Origin: Phoronis ovalis
Lineage: Eukaryota; Phoronida; Phoronidae
Direction of reading: 5' to 3'
Assembly (NCBI GenBank): GCA_028565635.1
Contig: JAOXYB010065846.1
Span: 1-10,262 of the forward strand
Length of the DNA stretch: 10,262 nt
Of the stretch, positions 9,301-10,262 are shown one piece after another (the first letter of the stretch is position 1; each line of letters starts with the position of its first letter). The notes below the pieces were generated by a model that was not told the DNA's origin, ran no database searches, and worked only from the letters and a program-made list of their open reading frames with translations. Position numbers and translations under genes: made by a program.

Positions 9301-10202
9301 AAATAAAATGTAGGTGACTGGAATACTTGTCAAGTTGGCAGAATATTGGAGCAGGAGGCGGATATTTTTGAAAAATTTCCTGTTACAATCATGGTGGAAA
9401 ATGAGGTACACAGCAAAAGTTTCTTGCTCGTGACAGGAGACTTAACAGCTGTGGATATGTTTGATTGCGCCAGATATTTCAAATCTAGTTTTTCTGGGTA
9501 AATTCCGCAGTGATACACCAAAATGCTGTCATGACAGTCACCTCAATGGGTTGCTCACCTAATTTCAGAATTTTGAAGTTAGTGTACATTAATCACAGTG
9601 TATGATTCAACAGCAAGTCGCATATCAGTGTAAATTGTAGCCATAGGATTTTTCAATAATTATAATGGCTTTTTATAAATTTAAACTTATGCCAGCCTTC
9701 TTTTGGTCTCTACACATTACTGACAATCTTGTGAATGTGCTAGTTACATATCTGATAGATATCCAACTGTTGGTATTTATCATCATCTTTTCATGTGTTT
9801 AGTTGTAAAATGATATGTTACAATGATGCAGTGTTTTCTTTATGACTACGAGTAACTAACACTTAAACATAAAACTTAAATCAATTATTATTGCAGAGCT
9901 ATGGCAAGGATAACATTGTCATCAATACTGGTACCCGTTGTTTATTTTACAACATTACTGTGCACATTCTAAAAAGATTTCTTTGAATGTAGGTGTTCGA
10001 ATTATAAGGAGCTGTGTGAGACGCCTGGAGAAACTTGACCCAGAAATTTTACCATCAACCATTGCATGTCGTAAAGACTTCTTGGATAAGGGAGCTGTGG
10101 AACATCTGCGTTTACTGCGTCAAGAATGGTCAAATGAAATAACCACACTTGTCGGAACTATTGATGAGATTGTGGATCCAAAGCTTTTTATTGAAGTTTC
10201 AG
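3273..10202 (+). CDS. Vinculin/alpha-catenin family protein (vinculin-like), 11 exons, 3' partial
   Basis: Joined exons: 3273-3353, 4686-4838, 5406-5564, 5766-5888, 6414-6593, 6840-6974, 7409-7555, 7813-7886, 8321-8477, 8989-9118, 9993-10202. They give 516 codons without a stop. Known family role: cytoplasmic helical-bundle adaptors that connect cadherin or integrin adhesions to F-actin. Seen here: residues 1-232 follow the vinculin D1 head, with TRSIEQ near 14-19, TTEDQ at 74-78, MPSA after it, DESQVRRI in exon 4 and ERRQKELTH at 186-194. Residues 278-403 resemble the compact alpha-catenin middle. Residues 404-516 follow the next bundle, including QEW with W492. Intron phases are 0 for introns 1-7 and 9, 2 for intron 8 and 1 for intron 10. 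The start is fixed by the in-frame TAG at 3264-3266 and by A at -3 and G at +4. The proline-rich linker and actin-binding tail are not in the window. Family assignment is firm; orthology to vinculin itself is uncertain, and an alpha-catulin or lineage-specific paralogue is possible. Confidence 0.88.
3354..4685 (+). other. Intron 1 (1332 bp, phase 0)
   Basis: Donor GTATAA, acceptor TTTCAG. It is the longest intron in the window, as is common for a first intron and a place where enhancers often lie. It holds a short TA run at 4236-4246. No coding stretch or clear repeat was recognised. Confidence 0.8.
4686..4838 (+). CDS. Exon 2 (residues 28-78)
   Basis: 51 codons, phase 0 at both ends, acceptor TTTCAG and donor CAG|GTTAGT. 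It begins VSQLVIINE, aligning with ISHLVIMHE of vinculin, and ends VMTTEDQ, where TTEDQ is identical to vinculin. In vinculin this part of the D1 bundle contributes to the talin-binding groove; whether the groove works here is inference. Confidence 0.9.
4839..5405 (+). other. Intron 2 (567 bp, phase 0)
   Basis: Donor GTTAGT, acceptor TTTAAG. An 86-codon open frame at 4886-5146 lies wholly inside it. It has no family resemblance and is not joined to the gene frame by usable splice sites, so I regard it as chance. No repeat was recognised. Confidence 0.8.
5406..5564 (+). CDS. Exon 3 (residues 79-131)
   Basis: 53 codons, phase 0 at both ends, acceptor TTTAAG and donor AAG|GTATTA. ELKSQMPSA matches the vinculin segment ILKRDMPPA, and the following helix (ELLGIAAKNLVMSTQ) matches the vinculin helix rich in Ala and Val. 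The second half is strongly basic (HRKEVRRNVVRKAKD) and corresponds to the vinculin stretch that leads into the second half of D1. Confidence 0.9.
5680..5709. repeat. TATAATATAA simple-sequence tract in intron 3
   Basis: A run made almost only of T and A with a loose TATAAT periodicity lies in the 201-bp intron 3. It is low-complexity sequence without evident function. Confidence 0.5.
5766..5888 (+). CDS. Exon 4 (residues 132-172)
   Basis: 41 codons, phase 0 at both ends, acceptor TTGTAG and donor AAG|GTAACA. VLLVTDESQVRRIVQ matches vinculin LLLTFDEAEVRKIIR, one of the best conserved parts of the head. LLESVKSMKTLV continues the match. The intron in front of it (5565-5765) is short, 201 bp, and very AT-rich. 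Confidence 0.9.
5889..6413 (+). other. Intron 4 (525 bp, phase 0)
   Basis: Donor GTAACA, acceptor TTGCAG. The exon 4 frame stays open for some distance into it (to a TGA at 5982-5984) without family similarity. Nothing else was recognised. Confidence 0.8.
6414..6593 (+). CDS. Exon 5 (residues 173-232)
   Basis: 60 codons, phase 0 at both ends, acceptor TTGCAG and donor AAG|GTGAGC. It contains KLVERRQKELTH (residues 183-194), nearly identical to the vinculin segment MIDERQQELTH, and then a helix ending LKKSVPMLNSS that matches the end of D1 (VKELLPVLISA). This is the strongest single piece of evidence for vinculin rather than alpha-catenin affinity in the head. The intron after it (6594-6839) is 246 bp. 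Confidence 0.92.
6840..6974 (+). CDS. Exon 6 (residues 233-277)
   Basis: 45 codons, phase 0 at both ends, acceptor TTATAG and donor GAG|GTGTGT. It encodes a helix (ASRDYVIKEIISVTHDIINAV), then an acidic loop (MDDEFEDPEE) and the start of another helix. It corresponds to the start of the second bundle, where sequence similarity to vinculin falls off. The acidic loop has no counterpart that I recognise. Confidence 0.85.
6975..7408 (+). other. Intron 6 (434 bp, phase 0)
   Basis: Donor GTGTGT, acceptor TTTCAG. It contains A-rich and T-rich runs around 7198-7250 and is otherwise unremarkable. Confidence 0.8.
7409..7555 (+). CDS. Exon 7 (residues 278-326)
   Basis: 49 codons, phase 0 at both ends, acceptor TTTCAG and donor CAG|GTTAGA. 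The segment from FEILWEGIV through ATEDQRSLIIKNC is placed like the alpha-catenin middle segment LESIISGAALM...DDRRERIVAEC. This placement, with no repeated bundles before it, is what makes the middle look alpha-catenin-like. The intron after it (7556-7812) is 257 bp. Confidence 0.87.
7813..7886 (+). CDS. Exon 8 (residues 327-351, last codon split)
   Basis: This 74-nt exon has acceptor TTGCAG and a strong donor CG|GTGAGT. It encodes 24 residues plus two bases of a split Arg codon, so the next intron is phase 2. The residues continue a basic helix (IMIKKTKLYEQLKNV) and a short loop (SNPTF). It is the shortest exon and the first whose loss would break the frame. Confidence 0.86.
7887..8320 (+). 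other. Intron 8 (434 bp, phase 2)
   Basis: Donor GTGAGT, acceptor TTTCAG. ACTTTCAAA at 8067-8075 and TTTGAAAGT at 8105-8113 form a 9-bp inverted pair with a loop of about 29 bp, possibly the core of a degraded short element. Confidence 0.75.
8321..8477 (+). CDS. Exon 9 (residues 352-403)
   Basis: 157 nt; the first base completes the split Arg codon. Acceptor TTTCAG, donor AAG|GTATAG. INMAVLSLIVDTFNETIEPLE aligns with the family's conserved segment that reads EVSDVFSDTTTPIKLL in vinculin and HVSDSFLETNVPLLVL in alpha-catenin. This anchors the start of the next helical bundle. It ends in a loop, LSPSK, that continues into exon 10. Confidence 0.89.
8478..8988 (+). other. Intron 9 (511 bp, phase 0)
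   Basis: Donor GTATAG, acceptor TTACAG after a T-rich tract. Very AT-rich throughout. No coding stretch or repeat was recognised. Confidence 0.8.
8989..9118 (+). CDS. Exon 10 (residues 404-447, last codon split)
   Basis: 130 nt with acceptor TTACAG and a consensus donor GTAAGT; it ends in phase 1. It encodes a linker (HKTPLKEQK) and then LEPFTEDFNLHSDKM, which aligns with the vinculin segment VFDERAANFENHSGKL. VGWFIAASST aligns with KAAAVGTANKS. The linker is a few residues longer than in vinculin. Confidence 0.89.
9119..9992 (+). other. Intron 10 (874 bp, phase 1), with an unexplained open stretch
   Basis: Donor GTAAGT, acceptor ATGTAG. Direct joining of exons 10 and 11 matches vinculin without a gap, so this is the main intron. 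Inside it, 9307-9498 is open in one frame, and two segments, 9314-9405 and 9897-9930, have splice-like borders whose phases fit the gene. They are described as a finding and are not annotated as exons. Confidence 0.75.
9993..10202 (+). CDS. Exon 11 (residues 447-516), last exon in the window
   Basis: 210 nt with acceptor ATGTAG; the first two bases complete Arg447. RRLEKLDPEILPS aligns with vinculin KTARELTPQVVSA, and LRQEWSNEITTLV with the segment MKNQWIDNVEKMT, including the conserved Trp (W492). PKLFIEVS aligns with alpha-catenin IDDFLAVS. The proposed donor TCAG|GTTTCT is weak. Without it the frame ends two codons later at TGA 10208-10210. Because family members continue directly after this point, I infer a splice site and treat the gene as 3' partial. 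Confidence 0.85.
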
Positions 10203-10262
10203 GTTTCTGATCATTTTGTTTTTAACTCTTCTTTCATTTGGTTATTTATTTACTTTCAATGT

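Noticed and set aside
9330-9521. 63-codon minus-strand open frame in intron 10
   Set aside because: It mirrors the plus-strand open stretch, matches no family known to me, and has no splice context on that strand.
9938-9992. Extension of exon 11 upstream to an ATG at 9938
   Set aside because: The extra residues have no family similarity. The acceptor at 9991-9992 joins exon 10 in phase and gives a gap-free match.
3273-10202. Calling the gene alpha-catulin or alpha-catenin
   Set aside because: The head motifs TTEDQ and ERRQKELTH fit vinculin better. The middle leaves the question open, so only a family-level name is given.

Overview
The window is eukaryotic, animal-type DNA: AT-rich, intron-rich and full of decayed repeats. 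It carries the 5' part of one gene on the + strand. Eleven consecutive exons (3273-10202), nearly all with ordinary GT/AG junctions, join into an uninterrupted 516-codon reading frame that runs off the right edge. The product belongs to the vinculin / alpha-catenin / alpha-catulin family of helical-bundle adaptor proteins that link adhesion complexes to actin. The repeat content (a TGACCT/AGGTCA inverted motif, MITE-like elements, short introns of 200-1300 bp) resembles molluscan or other lophotrochozoan genomes. This is a judgement from memory of such sequences and was not tested.

Layout: 1-632 is non-coding, with an inverted TGACCT/AGGTCA motif, a GCC-triplet tract and a small hairpin. 633-962 is a MITE-like element with terminal inverted repeats of about 44 bp and an internal array of units of about 32 bp. 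1401-1978 is a fold-back element whose arms face each other over most of its length. 1979-3110 has no recognisable gene. 3110-3272 is the presumed promoter and 5' UTR. Exon 1 starts at 3273 with a good initiation context and an in-frame stop just upstream. Exons 2-11 follow, and the window ends just after exon 11, inside the next intron.

The encoded head resembles vinculin D1 (TRSIEQ, TTEDQ, LKxxMP, DExxVRRI, ERRQKELTH). The middle is compact and alpha-catenin-like, and lacks the long repeated central block of vinculin. The segment from exon 9 to exon 11 is colinear with the following bundle shared by vinculin and alpha-catenin. The gene is therefore best described as a vinculin-like paralogue or a divergent family member. 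The actin-binding tail, if present, lies beyond the window. The last complete intron (9119-9992) holds an unexplained open stretch and two possible cassette exons that together keep the reading frame. No RNA gene, CRISPR array or second protein-coding gene was found.
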